In this document: positions 24,801-31,947 of the stretch, piece after piece | Position numbering within the stretch: the first letter of the stretch is position 1 | Layout of the letters: the number at the start of each line of letters is the position of its first letter | DNA from: Bombyx mori | Lineage: Eukaryota; Arthropoda; Insecta; Lepidoptera; Bombycidae | DNA length: 64,000 nucleotides | NCBI RefSeq assembly: GCF_030269925.1 | Contig: NC_085123.1 | Location: forward strand, 8,928,001-8,992,000 | Direction: 5' to 3' | Position numbers and translations under genes: made by a program | Notes under the pieces: generated by a model | What the model was told of the DNA's origin: nothing | What the model saw: the letters and a program-made list of their open reading frames with translations, nothing else | The model's database searches: none

Positions 24801-27800
24801 GTAGTAAATATTTGTTTTTTTTTCTATTGTGAATCTATGAGCATTGCTATATTATTTGATTACATCTAATATCTAGAAGCTTTATAGGCAATTTATTCCA
24901 TAATATTTATTTATTATTGGTCTAGAAGCTTCTTACTTTTGCTTAGAAGCTATTAGAATTGGATCTATTGTATTACAATGAAATTTGATACGATATGTAT
25001 CTTTTTTGAGAAATTTATTTTTTTATTTTTTATGAATTTAAACTTATATAACCTAGGCTAAGAATAAATCGAAAAAAAAACATACTTCTAACAGCGTCGT
25101 TATTTTTATTGTCTTCGTGTGAAAATGGATTCTATTTTATTTAATTTTTTAGTACACACGACAGCTTATGATTTTCCAATATAAGCATTCCGGTGTGTTA
25201 TTAACAATAACACAACAATAATAAATTAGTACAAATTATGGTATACAATACCCCAAGGCAGTTGTTGTATGGCACATGTGTCAATAGCTATTCCCACAGG
25301 ATAATTCTCCAATTTCTTGTCTGTCAATGGTAGCTCTGGTCTGCCTTCGTCTGTCTACAAAGAAAACGAAATATAATTATTTAAGTGTTAGAATGTCAAA
25401 AGTGTTTTTAAGGTACTGAAATTTTAATTTAAGAAAAACTTAATCGAGAAGATAACATAATTATATGATCTTATTTTTATTTATTTTATTGCTTCGATGA
25501 GTGGACGAGATCACAGCCCACCTGGTGTTAAGTGGTTATTGAAGCCCATAGACGTCTACAACGTAATGCGCCACCCACCTTGAGATATAAGTTCTAAGGT
25601 CTCAGTATAGTTACAACGGCTGCCCCACCCTTCAAATCGAAACGCATTACTGCTTCACGGTAGAAATAGGCAGGGTGGTGGTACCTACCCGTGCGGACTC
25701 ACAAGAGGCCCTACCACGAATAATTACGCAAATTATAATTTTGCGGGTTTCATTTTTATTACACGATGTTATTCCTTCACCGTGGAAGTCAATCGGGAAC
25801 GTTTCTTAAGTACGTATTTCATTAGAAAATTTGGTACCCGCCTGCGTGATTCGAACACCGTTGCATTGCAAGATATGAATGCATCGGACGTCTTATTCTT
25901 TAGACCACGACGACGACAGAATACTTCAACAGTTCTACTTACTTGACACCACTGTATCCAGTTGGAACCGTCAGTCGATGCCAGCGTTGCTATTTCCATA
26001 CTGTTTGATGATGAAGCTAAAATAATATTCCTAAAAATAAAACACATTATGTTATTAATCACTAGGTTAGACCAGCCATTATATATTATATTTATTTTTT
26101 TGCCTTTGAGCAAGCACCTCAATACAACGCCATGGTAGTGAAGAAATTCGTCTTCTGCTATGCCTTATGGAACAAACATTTCCTAAAATTTTTTTTTGGC
26201 CGAAACTTGGGCTGCAGCGCCTACAACGCGCAAACTTCAACGCAATTGGATAAACAATGCGCAAACACATGAAACAAGTGCTAACAAAGATCCGTTTTCT
26301 GAAGATATTGTTGGGTTGAAAAATTAAAAGTAACTAACCATTGTGCTATCCCAAGTAGAAAATAATACCAGGGCCTGATAGAGCCCATACTGAAACATAC
26401 ATCTTCATAATTGAGGCAAGTAGGTTGTCCCGTCTTTCCAGCATTCACTATTGTAACCGCTGCAATAAAAAAAAAATTTAATATGTTAAATGTTTATGTT
26501 TTAAGCTTTATGTTATTGTTCACTCGTGACACAAACTCGTGGCCTCCGGATAAATGGATTTTGCAGCTCATATGATAAAAAGATTTAAATTTTAAATGTT
26601 GTGATGATGTGTGAATGTTGTGATTAAATGATTGTGGTTTCAGAACTTGTTAGGTTAAGTTGAGGTCGTAATTATGCGTATTATATAATCTCCTGAGTAG
26701 ATCCTATCACCAATCACCAATAAAAATTGCCCAAATGATAATTCATTGACCTATCCTAGTTTTTCAGATACTTGGCCGGTCAACCTCTGCTGGATCTGTC
26801 TGATGGATCTTTGCCTTAATAAAAGTATTATAGAGAAGTTAATTTAAAATACATACATGGCCGGCTGTCATCGCCAATACTTTTATAAACGACAGCAAAT
26901 TGAAAAGTGGATATCCAATACACAGCTAATGCTTCAATTGACGATCCTTCAGGTAACATCGGAGCTGGTATTGTTTTTGCAAGAGTCAAGTCTGGTTTGT
27001 ACTGACACAGTGTCCCGTCATTGTTGCCTGTCACCAACTGTTTCCCTTTTGGACTCCAACAAATACATCTGTGAAAGAAATTGATAGAAAACCAGTCATG
27101 AGCGGAAGCTGCAAAATTAACACTCCAATCGACTATAAATCTGGAGTCTGTGTTGTAAAGGATGAGAGGCATGGTGTACTTGTGTTGAGTGATACAGCTG
27201 TGTAGTTATACAAATCCTAAAAGAAGGTATTAAAAGATATAAATTTCAAGCATGTGTTCTATTCAATCAATATATAATAATACAAGCTTACTGGTGGTAG
27301 GCCCTCCTGTGAGTCCGCACAGGCAGGTTTTTTTTTTTATAGCTTATATTTTATTAGAAACAGAAATGCGTTTCGGTTTGAAGGGGGTGCAGCCATTGTA
27401 GCTATACTGAGACTTCAGAACTTATATCTCAAGGTGGATATCACATTTACATTGTAAATGTCTATGGGCTCCAGTACCACTAAGCACCAGGTCGGCTGTG
27501 AGCTCGTCCACCCATCTAAGCAATAAAAAAAAATCCTCAAGAGAGGAATAGCATTGCATAATAAAAATCTCACCATCAACATTTATAAATTTGAGAATTA
27601 TAATTATATTAAATTAAAAATTGTTTTAAATTTATAGAGTGGCAGGTCATTGTTTGGTAGATATAAAACTTTTTTTAAAATACAGTCAATATACAGAACA
27701 AGAGAAATGTTGATTTGCAGAGAACTGCTAGTATTGTTGTAAGCTCCCCTTTCTTTTGCACAGATGGATAAGAGCCCGCTGTCTGGACCTTGTGTTCAGT

Positions 27801-29518
27801 TGTTGTCAGAGCCTATACACATTAGGTATAAGTTCCAATTATATATTTTCTTTTAATGTATAGTCATAATTTTTGTTTCAGTTGTGAAATAGTTCATTAA
27901 TAAAAGCAATTCAAAACTTACCTCGCTTTTGTTTGTACTTTCTTGACCTGGTTTGTGGTAACTTGACAGGCAAGTAAGGTACCATCTTGGAATGCTAATG
28001 CTAAAGAGTCCGGTATGCAAGGGTTCCATTGTAATGCTGATACAAATGTTGATGGATTCACATTGGTCTTCATAAATATTGATGGTGATACATTCTGTGG
28101 AATGAATATAAGAGGATGAAGCCATTTATATAAAGAGAGATCAAATCTTCTAGAGTACTGTATTTCGTTTAATCAATAGATATTTACTTTAAATATAACT
28201 ACATATTTAGAATTAAATTACTAAATACTGACAAATACTGAGCAAGACAAGAATTCGTAGGTCAGAACTAATTGGAAGGTGGCAACAATTTCAATTGACT
28301 ACAATTTAGTTAGCCTTTCTTTCATTGTGTTGTACATTTATTCATGAGTAAACTAAGGTCTGCTCTTAGGTCCTTGAGACATCATGTTAGCATTAGAAAC
28401 AAATAAATTGACAGCTTGTTAACATAATCCTGGAATATGAAGTATAAATGCATAAAAGAGGGGATAGATATTGCATAATATGAAAATGCATTAAAAGAGT
28501 ACTGTTTTATAAGGAGGATTACTAATACTGTATTATATTTCCTAATTATTAATTCAATTATCTTAATAAATACATTAGGTGTATTACCTGATTCTGAAAG
28601 TCTGTGACTTTAAACACGGAAAGAGATTGCGAACCAGCCACTGCAAGTAGTTCATCATCGCAACTAACAGCAATATGCGTAGCACACTCTTGAAGCTTCA
28701 CATTTGTATGTTGTGTCTCATTAGATATCAGTTGTTTTAGGGAATAGACTAAAACATTTATAAATAGACTTTACTCAAAATAGATGTTACTTGAGCTAGT
28801 TCATTTGAATATTGAAAGTGTTGCTATTTTTTGGTTAAAAGTTGTTTTACTAACTTTAGGGTATTTAAGTGACTTTTACTTAATTTCAGTTTCACAATTT
28901 ATATATTGAACCCATATGTACACTCGGAAAACATTTTTTTTATACCCAAATTTATTGTGATCAACATAATGTATTTTAAGTTTTATGTCATTCAATTAAT
29001 TTTTTTTATATATATTTTTTTATTTACCTGAAAGTGTCCCATCAGGAGCAGCAATGAAAACAATGCCATATTTGCTGCTACAGGCCACCAAATTGTAACC
29101 CCGATTTGACAATTTTTCTGTTGTGTTAAATACTTTTGTCTTGTGTTGCAATTTATACAACAAATTCTAAAAAAAGAGATTATTTGGATTTGTTATTATT
29201 TTTGTTTGGAATTTGTATTGTATTGGATGCTATGAAATTTATAGCCATTCATTTCAAATTATGATCTATTAAAGGAAGCTTTTAAATGAAATGAGAGCTT
29301 ATTTTTATATCCTAATATTCATGGGCCAGTTTTAATTATAACATTTTCTTCTAAGCTTTGTTGTGTAACGTTGATTTCGGTTTTTTTTTCAATTCATTTA
29401 TTAATAGGCACTAGTTATCCTGTCTGAAGTAAAACAATATTTATAATTTAAATCTTTAGAAATAAAATTAAAAACCTACCGGTTCATCAATAGAATTTGG
29501 TCCATACTTTGATTCCAT
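873..29518 (-). CDS. Nup214: Nucleoporin Nup214, 25 coding exons, C-terminal end not seen
   Basis: Nup214 is an FG nucleoporin on the cytoplasmic face of the nuclear pore. It works with Nup88 in mRNA and protein export. Exons in transcript order: 29518-29480, 29166-29028, 28748-28588, 28094-27922, 27068-26857, 26459-26339, 26030-25943, 25354-25252, 24715-24562, 21513-21456, 21075-20898, 20562-20495, 20371-20117, 19792-19623, 18662-18501, 17750-17568, 16404-16115, 10247-10110, 9805-9617, 9535-9014, 8935-8847, 8741-7516, 6285-6098, 3541-3377, 933-873. Every junction keeps frame with GT/AG borders, giving about 1,710 codons. The start ATG at 29518 sits in AGCATGG, a good Kozak context, and opens the propeller. 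The exon 21/22 border is ambiguous: 8852 with 8749 also keeps frame. The exon at 933-873 ends in phase 2 at GTAAGT, so at least one further exon exists. Confidence 0.9.
1091..1434. mobile_element. MITE with TGAAGTGAAACTTCT inverted ends
   Basis: The left end TGAAGTGAAACTTCT and the right end AGAAGTTTCACTTCA are exact reverse complements over 15 bases. A second copy lies at 35250-35510 in the opposite orientation; it shares an AGAAAACCACAATACT-like stretch near one end. No coding capacity. It sits in a Nup214 intron. Superfamily not assigned. Confidence 0.6.
1730..2668 (-). mobile_element. R1-type non-LTR retrotransposon, 5'-truncated 3' end
   Basis: This is minus-strand LINE sequence with its T-rich (minus-strand A-rich) tail at 1729-1760. 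The minus frame at 2405-2623 encodes DWVNRDRGRLTFRLTQVLTG followed by the C-terminal C-x2-C-x4-H-x4-C zinc knuckle typical of R1-clade ORF2. The same region recurs at 21984-22905 and 58996-60395. It ends abruptly at 2668 in AT-rich flank, the usual 5' truncation. Confidence 0.75.
2988..3335 (+). mobile_element. Jockey/BMC1-like LINE 3' tail
   Basis: This is the plus-orientation copy of a tail family seen reversed at 30600-31060, 32893-34003 and 50548-50940, and again plus at 56010-56200 and 63085-63380. The shared core is CCACTGAGTTTCTCGCCGGA. The copy at 32893-34003 carries reverse-transcriptase ORF sequence directly upstream, which identifies the family. It ends in A-rich sequence at about 3325-3335. 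Confidence 0.7.
3584..3735 (-). repeat. Bm1 SINE, 5'-truncated
   Basis: A poly-T run (minus-strand poly-A) is followed by the conserved Bm1 3' body (CTTAGATGCGTGGACGAG, CACCTGGTGTTAAGTGGTTA). It stops at the ACAACGG position of the consensus. Confidence 0.85.
3730..4118. repeat. Unclassified repeat interrupted by a Bm1 insertion
   Basis: The left part (ACGGATGTTCCGTTATAACT ... ACATACATG) and right part (ATGTACTTAATGGATAGGCT ... GACTCCCTAATAAT) match, in order and reversed, the contiguous stretch at 21145-21255. That second copy is an empty site for the Bm1 at 3806-4062. An ATGT at both edges may be a short target-site duplication. Class unknown. Confidence 0.6.
3806..4062 (-). repeat. Bm1 SINE body
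   Basis: Bm1 body from the poly-T to the CCACCAGTAAA edge, lacking the tRNA-like head. It is inserted into the repeat at 3730-4118 within a Nup214 intron. Confidence 0.9.
4277..5317. mobile_element. Candidate 1-kb DNA transposon with inverted ends
   Basis: The left end CAAAGGGGATGGCCCA and the right end TGGGCAATCCCCTTTG pair with one mismatch over 16 bases. Pairing resumes at an inner TAGGCCCAA / TTGGGCCTA. The interior is AT-rich with no ORF and contains a short Bm1-like scrap near 4627-4672. No clear target-site duplication is visible. It lies in the Nup214 intron between the exons at 3377-3541 and 6098-6285. Confidence 0.5.
5761..6042. mobile_element. hAT-like MITE
   Basis: Ends CAGCGGTCGGGGAACC and, reversed, CAGCGGTCAGAGAACTTT resemble hAT termini (CAGNGGT). 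The flanks are ctttagtt (5753-5760) and atttagtt (6043-6050), an 8-bp duplication with one change, as expected for hAT. An internal 20-bp unit (GGGGTAAATTACCCCAAAT-type) is repeated about twice near the left end. Non-coding. Confidence 0.7.
6876..7456. mobile_element. piggyBac-like MITE with TTAA target site
   Basis: The element is flanked by TTAA on both sides (6872-6875 and 7457-7460). It starts CCCTTTGACTGCAGTGTAGG and ends as the near reverse complement (CCTACATGGCAGTCAAAGGG), with about 45 bp of imperfect inverted ends including CCCTACGCGGCGCA. No transposase ORF, so it must have been moved in trans. A decayed copy lies at 21645-23091. It sits in a Nup214 intron. Confidence 0.8.
10706..12207. 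repeat. Region with recurrent TTCC-N-TTTTGTTAC motifs
   Basis: A motif close to TTCCA(N)TTTTGTTACC appears at 10706-10722, 10885-10900 and 11840-11856 on the plus strand, and inverted at 11102-11117 and 12192-12207. The outermost copies face each other, so the region may be a DNA element with imperfect inverted ends. It encloses the small ORF at 11254-11565. It lies in the 5.9-kb Nup214 intron 17. Confidence 0.4.
11254..11565 (+). CDS. Hypothetical small protein with paired CxxC motifs, nested in Nup214 intron
   Basis: A 103-codon ORF; a second ATG at 11299 gives an 88-residue product beginning MSEDEKNKQRQKW. The C-terminus holds CQRC, then about 12 residues rich in Asp/Tyr, then CDYC: the C-x2-C...C-x2-C spacing of a zinc ribbon or treble-clef knuckle. 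A good 3' splice signal (pyrimidine tract, ACTATTACAG ending at 11244) sits just upstream, so it may be a terminal exon of a plus-strand gene or transposon product. I recognise no family. Use of C, D, Y and H is unlike random AT-rich ORFs, but there is no independent proof of expression. Confidence 0.35.
   Translation: MNLFYIIYLYKSVSEMSEDEKNKQRQKWRACVYTLAYHGLFLRHILSRHRYVIPDSSNNPLHFVSSMNAVEIKILLRCPFFWCQRCDYDLYDHYPADECDYCY
12617..13507 (+). pseudogene. Reverse transcriptase C-terminal half (Jockey-type LINE ORF2)
   Basis: A 296-codon open frame with RT motif 4 (GVPQGSVLSPILYALYTND) and motif 5 (ALFADDSAYF, holding the catalytic FADD), then the thumb region (TTVRYLGCDIDRSL, TYAAEAWYH). The endonuclease domain and first RT motifs are missing upstream, so the copy is dead as an autonomous element although this part is uninterrupted. 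Confidence 0.8.
13802..13970 (+). repeat. Degenerate TTAGG-like repeats flanking a GC-rich inverted repeat
   Basis: TTAGGTTAGATTAGG-type units recur at 13803-13850 and 13919-13965, and TTAGG is the Bombyx telomere unit. Between them, GGCGCGCGCGGTCCCGGCAC and the later GGAACGGCGCGCTGCCGTCA can fold back around CTCCACGGAGTG. Both lie in the LINE 3' UTR. Whether the similarity to telomere repeat is functional is not known. Confidence 0.45.
14688..14940 (-). repeat. tRNA-headed SINE (non-Bm1)
   Basis: The minus strand begins with a tRNA-like head: GGTGGTGCAGTAGTTAGTGG (A-box region) and GTGGGTTCGATTCCCAC (B box with T-arm pairing). An AT-rich body follows and then TCTGGTACCCATAACAAG. The head resembles that of the pair at 53284-53506 and 57479-57725 in layout but differs in sequence. 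Confidence 0.6.
14983..15228 (+). repeat. Bm1 SINE body
   Basis: Runs from TACTGGTGGTAGGACCTC to CATCTAAGCAATAAAAA, a complete Bm1 body without the tRNA-like head. In a Nup214 intron. Confidence 0.9.
15405..15672 (-). repeat. Diverged Bm1 SINE with tRNA-like head
   Basis: The body (CACCTAGTGTCGAGTGGTTA) is heavily diverged and the middle is deleted. The head keeps a B box (GGGATTCGAACAC on the plus strand) and the AAGCCACGACGAC edge. An older copy than most others here. Confidence 0.65.
16600..17054 (+). repeat. Unclassified poly-A retroposon-like repeat
   Basis: The 3' end ACTTAAAGGTCTTAGTTACCAGGTCATAAAATC runs into poly-A at 17037-17054. The same tail occurs at about 29788-29835. This indicates a LINE-mobilised sequence; its 5' limit is uncertain. 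It occupies the intron between the exons at 16115-16404 and 17568-17750. Confidence 0.4.
17279..17520 (+). repeat. Bm1 SINE body
   Basis: ACTGGTGGTAGGACCTCT to CATCTAAGCAATAAAAAAAA, near-consensus. It ends only about 50 bases from the 3' edge of the Nup214 exon at 17568. Confidence 0.9.
18748..18946 (-). repeat. Bm1 SINE, variant subfamily
   Basis: It lacks the A tail and 3' end. It carries the variant GCCGCCACCCACCTCGAGAC and CAGTTTTGTAGTACAACGG, also seen in the copy at 45781-46016, suggesting a distinct Bm1 subfamily. Confidence 0.8.
19060..19285 (+). repeat. Highly diverged Bm1-like SINE
   Basis: A B-box-like GGGGTTCAAGCCCCG is followed by GGAAATACGTACGTATCACG and a ruined body (TACTGGTATATTGTGAACC). 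The order matches Bm1 but identity is low. Confidence 0.45.
19286..19532 (+). mobile_element. Non-autonomous Helitron, apparently complete
   Basis: Starts TCTCTATATATAAAAATG and ends GGGTTAGCTAG. It shares CGTTAGTCTCGCTAAAACTC with the copy at 48799-49088 and its 3' end with 1-36. There is no ORF for Rep/helicase. It lies in the Nup214 intron between exons 14 and 15. Confidence 0.65.
19926..20100 (+). repeat. LINE-derived repeat fragment (CCACCTGATGGT family)
   Basis: CCTGATGGTGAATGGTTACC and GGAGCTCATTCCAAAGCC match the stretches at 30222-30360, 50030-50290 and, reversed, 61415-61600. It abuts the 3' edge of the exon at 20117. The parent family is not named with confidence (CR1-like is a guess). 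Confidence 0.55.
21145..21255. repeat. Uninterrupted copy of the repeat at 3730-4118
   Basis: Contains the reverse complement of both halves of the repeat at 3730-4118 joined without the Bm1, and so serves as an empty site for that insertion. Confidence 0.6.
21730..21986 (-). repeat. Bm1 SINE inside the piggyBac MITE
   Basis: Poly-T, then the Bm1 body to TCCTCCCACCAG at 21986. The missing few bases (ACCAGTAA) reappear at about 22904-22911 on the far side of the LINE, so the LINE entered this Bm1. Confidence 0.8.
21984..22905 (-). mobile_element. R1-type LINE 3' fragment inserted into Bm1
   Basis: Same family as 1730-2668 and 58996-60395. The minus frame 22531-22812 again shows the zinc-knuckle region, but a codon block is missing before it (VTEDASFRLTQVLTG). 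CCCACCAG occurs at both edges and may be the target-site duplication. No poly-A is visible at the left edge, so the 3' end is also trimmed. Confidence 0.7.
23336..23582 (-). repeat. Bm1 SINE body
   Basis: Poly-T, CTTAGATGTGTGGACGAG through to CCTACCACCAGTAAAAA. Converges with the plus-strand copy starting 25 bases away. Confidence 0.9.
23608..23795 (+). repeat. Bm1 SINE, truncated body
   Basis: TTATTTCTGCTAGGAAGCAG to CATATAAGCAATAAAAC. Together with 23336-23582 it forms an inverted Bm1 pair within Nup214 intron 9. Confidence 0.8.
24062..24161 (+). mobile_element. Tandem duplicate of a Helitron 3' end
   Basis: Two adjoining 50-bp units, each TCAATAATAAAxTTTAATGT then CGAAGCGAAGCGAGGGyGGG then TCGCTA, differ at three sites. 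The second ends CTAG followed by T. The GCGAAGCGAGGG end also closes the elements at 43910-44121 and 44592-44805. Confidence 0.65.
24232..24440 (+). mobile_element. Helitron-related fragment
   Basis: GTGACGCCGCGGGGCGAAGC then CTAGT, followed by CTCATCAAAATCGGTGCAGG and ACAAACAGACAGACAGCC, a string common to non-autonomous Helitrons of Lepidoptera. Boundaries unclear. Confidence 0.4.
25478..25916 (-). repeat. Full-length Bm1 SINE with tRNA-like head
   Basis: Contains the A-rich tail, the whole body, the linker ATTACGCAAATTATAATTTT and the tRNA-like head ending TTAGACCACGACGACG on the plus strand. The B box reads GTGATTCGAACACC on the plus strand. At about 440 bp it matches a full-length Bm1. 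It ends 26 bases from the Nup214 exon at 25943. Confidence 0.88.
27291..27531 (+). repeat. Bm1 SINE body
   Basis: TACTGGTGGTAGGCCCTC to CATCTAAGCAATAAAAAAAA with a diverged middle (a T-rich tract replaces part of the conserved CTGCC region). Upstream of Nup214 exon 5. Confidence 0.85.
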
Positions 29519-30221
29519 GCTGCAGTCGGTTTCAAAGTTCTACCTACAGCTACCTCACAAAGAATACCTCAATATCTTTATCAAAATACGCGCTACAAGC
29601 CTGCGTTCAATACATCGGTAATTTATTGATTAAGGATACAAAATTCGAAGAGTATTAATTTGTAGCACAATTGGCAGTCAATTCATATCGTTTTGAATCA
29701 TAGAACTATCAAAATATGTAATAGCCTAATAGGTAGTAAATTGAAGTATTTGCAGTTGACTAGGTCTAATCTGTGAGTTAAAAAGACTTGACTTAAAGGT
29801 CCTAGTTACCAGGTCGTAAAATCCCTTGAAAAAAGAGGGCGTGCTACACGAAAGGTATTCGTTGAATGCTCTAACAATTTGATAATTTGGTATGTAGTGC
29901 ACTTTTTCGTTATAATATAATGACGTTTAGTGTGCTTGAGCGAATTAGAACGCATGTTGTGGGCTTAGTGCAGTTCAAAGGGCTTTATGACAACGAAGCT
30001 TACTGACGTATTTTTGATCTCCACATTCGATTTGACAATTTTTTCAAATATGTAATCTTTAAAAAAATATTAACACTTATTTACAAAATAGTATGATTGT
30101 GTCGCTTGCATTCCATCTAATTTAATACAATTCCAAATTTTTGTTTGAACATCAATGTGAATATGTTGGTTACAAGAACTTTATTAATCACTAAATTCGA
30201 GGTTTTTTAAAATAACACTTT

Positions 30222-30360
30222 TCAGATTTTTTTTATTGCCCGTGTAGGCAGACCAGCATACGGCCCACCTGATGGTAAGTGATTACCGTCACCCATGGAC
30301 TTCAGCAATGCCAGGAGCAGAGCCAAGCCGCTGCATACCGTTAAATTGGCTGTAGATGAG
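30222..30360 (+). repeat. LINE-derived repeat fragment
   Basis: GGCCCACCTGATGGTAAGTG, CCCATGGACTTCAGCAATGC and GAGCCAAGCCGCTGC match the reversed fragment at 61415-61600. Confidence 0.6.
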
Positions 30361-30599
30361 AGGAAAATCTTAAAAAAAGTTATTTGACTAATTTAAACAA
30401 GTATTAATCATAATCTGTTACGTACTGTTTACCTGCACAAATTTTATGGCGGGAACGTGATGCAAAACGTTATATTTTGTTAAGTTATGTATTACTTTTT
30501 TCATGACGATTTCTAACAGTTCATCATTTTCTTTTGGTAAGCGAGTTTTCTACAAGATGTCCACGACGACCTCTGAACCCGAAGGAGGTAGGAGTGTTG

Positions 30600-31060
30600 T
30601 TTTATTTATTTCCCTACCTAATCGTTGGTAGCTTAAGCGGCTATTCCAGATACTCACGGGCGCAAAAAAAATCGGTAACATTGTCCCAAGCCACAGCAAT
30701 GCTTCGTTGAGTCTACCACCGGATCGGAATCGCGACCCACTAAGAAGATCCGTCGAGAAACTCAGTGGGTTGTGTCTATGGGCTAGTTCGCACGTAAAAG
30801 TCTTCGGCGTAATGGACTACTTTGACGAGGACGGAGATCGGTGCTTGAAGAGCCTAAAATTACTGTGAGCTTTAGGGGATTCGACAAGACGTGTTTTGAG
30901 CGACGGCGGTTTTGCGTTGCAACGACACAGGGGTCGGATATATAATTAGCGGCGGCCACGATTAGGAATGTGAGAGACCGCAATAAACACTGCAACAAGA
31001 TACGTGCCCACCCCAAGGGTGCCTGACTCGGCAGAAACAACTAGGTATACACCAGCATCA
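30600..31060 (-). mobile_element. Jockey/BMC1-like LINE fragment
   Basis: A minus-frame segment (IVAAANYISDP ... RRRSKHVLSNPLK) is a decayed version of the C-terminal ORF2 at 33140-34003 (LIVAAADYSPNP ... RRRPRHVLTDPSD). The 3' core GAAACTCAGTGGGTTGTGTC follows. Confidence 0.65.
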
Positions 31061-31784
31061 CAGTTAGCGGCTCGCCCGGTAGGAGGCGAAAAAGTCGAGT
31101 ATTCAACCAAGTTTTAGGAAATAGGCTGAAGTTTGACATTAGTATTAAGTGGTTTCCAGAGCCCATTAGAGATTATTCCAGAGACATTAGAACCCTAATG
31201 ACGCTCACACCCTGACGCATCAGGCAAGACAGAATAGTGTTCAAGCCGTAGGTACTGCATTATTGGTTCCCTTTCGAAATAAACAGGAAGCTGTGCCACC
31301 ATATGTGCCATCATAATGCATACTACAACTAGTTCCGCTAGCTATACGCCATTCTTTGAGAGCCTCTTAGTGTCATTTTTTCACTTTCACTGTGGGCATT
31401 CTGTTTGAGTATAGATAGGGATTCGTCTCTTTCCTACACTAATCAAATTGAAATTATGGCCTCCGAAGGGCAGAAGGGCTTAGGTTTTTCTTACCGCAAG
31501 AGAGATATGGATATGTATTAGAATTCGTTTTGGACTAAGTGTTATGATGGTCCCCACGGCAAAAGGTGGGAAGTGCCATTCTAGGCCGCCATTCAGTTAT
31601 ATGATCTCATTTGGGCTTGTTTTATAGACACGTACAATCGATTTCTCTAGATACTTATCTTAGTAAATGAGTATGTAAATAAATAAAAACACATTGCATA
31701 AGTAGTAATTACGAATTTAATAATTTAAAATATAAATACCTACTTAATACCTACTCCTTAATTTTATATGATTAAAAGGAAAAG

Positions 31785-31790
31785 TTTATT
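31785..31790 (-). terminator. Candidate poly-A signal of the SDR gene
   Basis: AATAAA on the minus strand, 158 bases after the stop codon at 31948. Surrounding AT-rich sequence makes chance occurrence likely. Confidence 0.35.
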
Positions 31791-31947
31791 GCTTAATAAT
31801 TAAAACAAAAAAAAAAAACATTCTAAATAGATATCTTTTTATAATTTTTAATTTTTGTAATTTTTTTTAAGTTTTTATAATTTTTTACCTTTTTATAATT
31901 TTTAAATAAAGTTGGTTATTACCTATTATATCTATAAGTTATTCTGT

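Larger units (their letters stand above)
24562..29518 (-). other. Nup214: Nup214 beta-propeller block (exons 1-9)
   Basis: Nine exons encode about 397 residues. Family hallmarks are the early YNLVACSSKYGIVFIAAPDG stretch and repeated WD-like blade ends such as WSPKGKQLVTGNNDGTL and LLIVSQSGLLTIFNIVN. In the family this propeller binds the DEAD-box helicase Dbp5/DDX19 during mRNP remodelling; that function is inherited knowledge, not visible here. Introns in this block carry Bm1 copies at 25478-25916 and 27291-27531. Confidence 0.88.
29519..31947. other. Intergenic: Nup214 upstream region and LINE remnants
   Basis: Holds the presumed Nup214 promoter (29519-30000, AT-rich, no TATA box at a fixed place that I can defend), a poly-A repeat tail at 29788-29835, a LINE scrap at 30222-30360 and a Jockey/BMC1 tail at 30600-31060. 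From 31060 to 31780 I see only fragments and no gene. Confidence 0.6.
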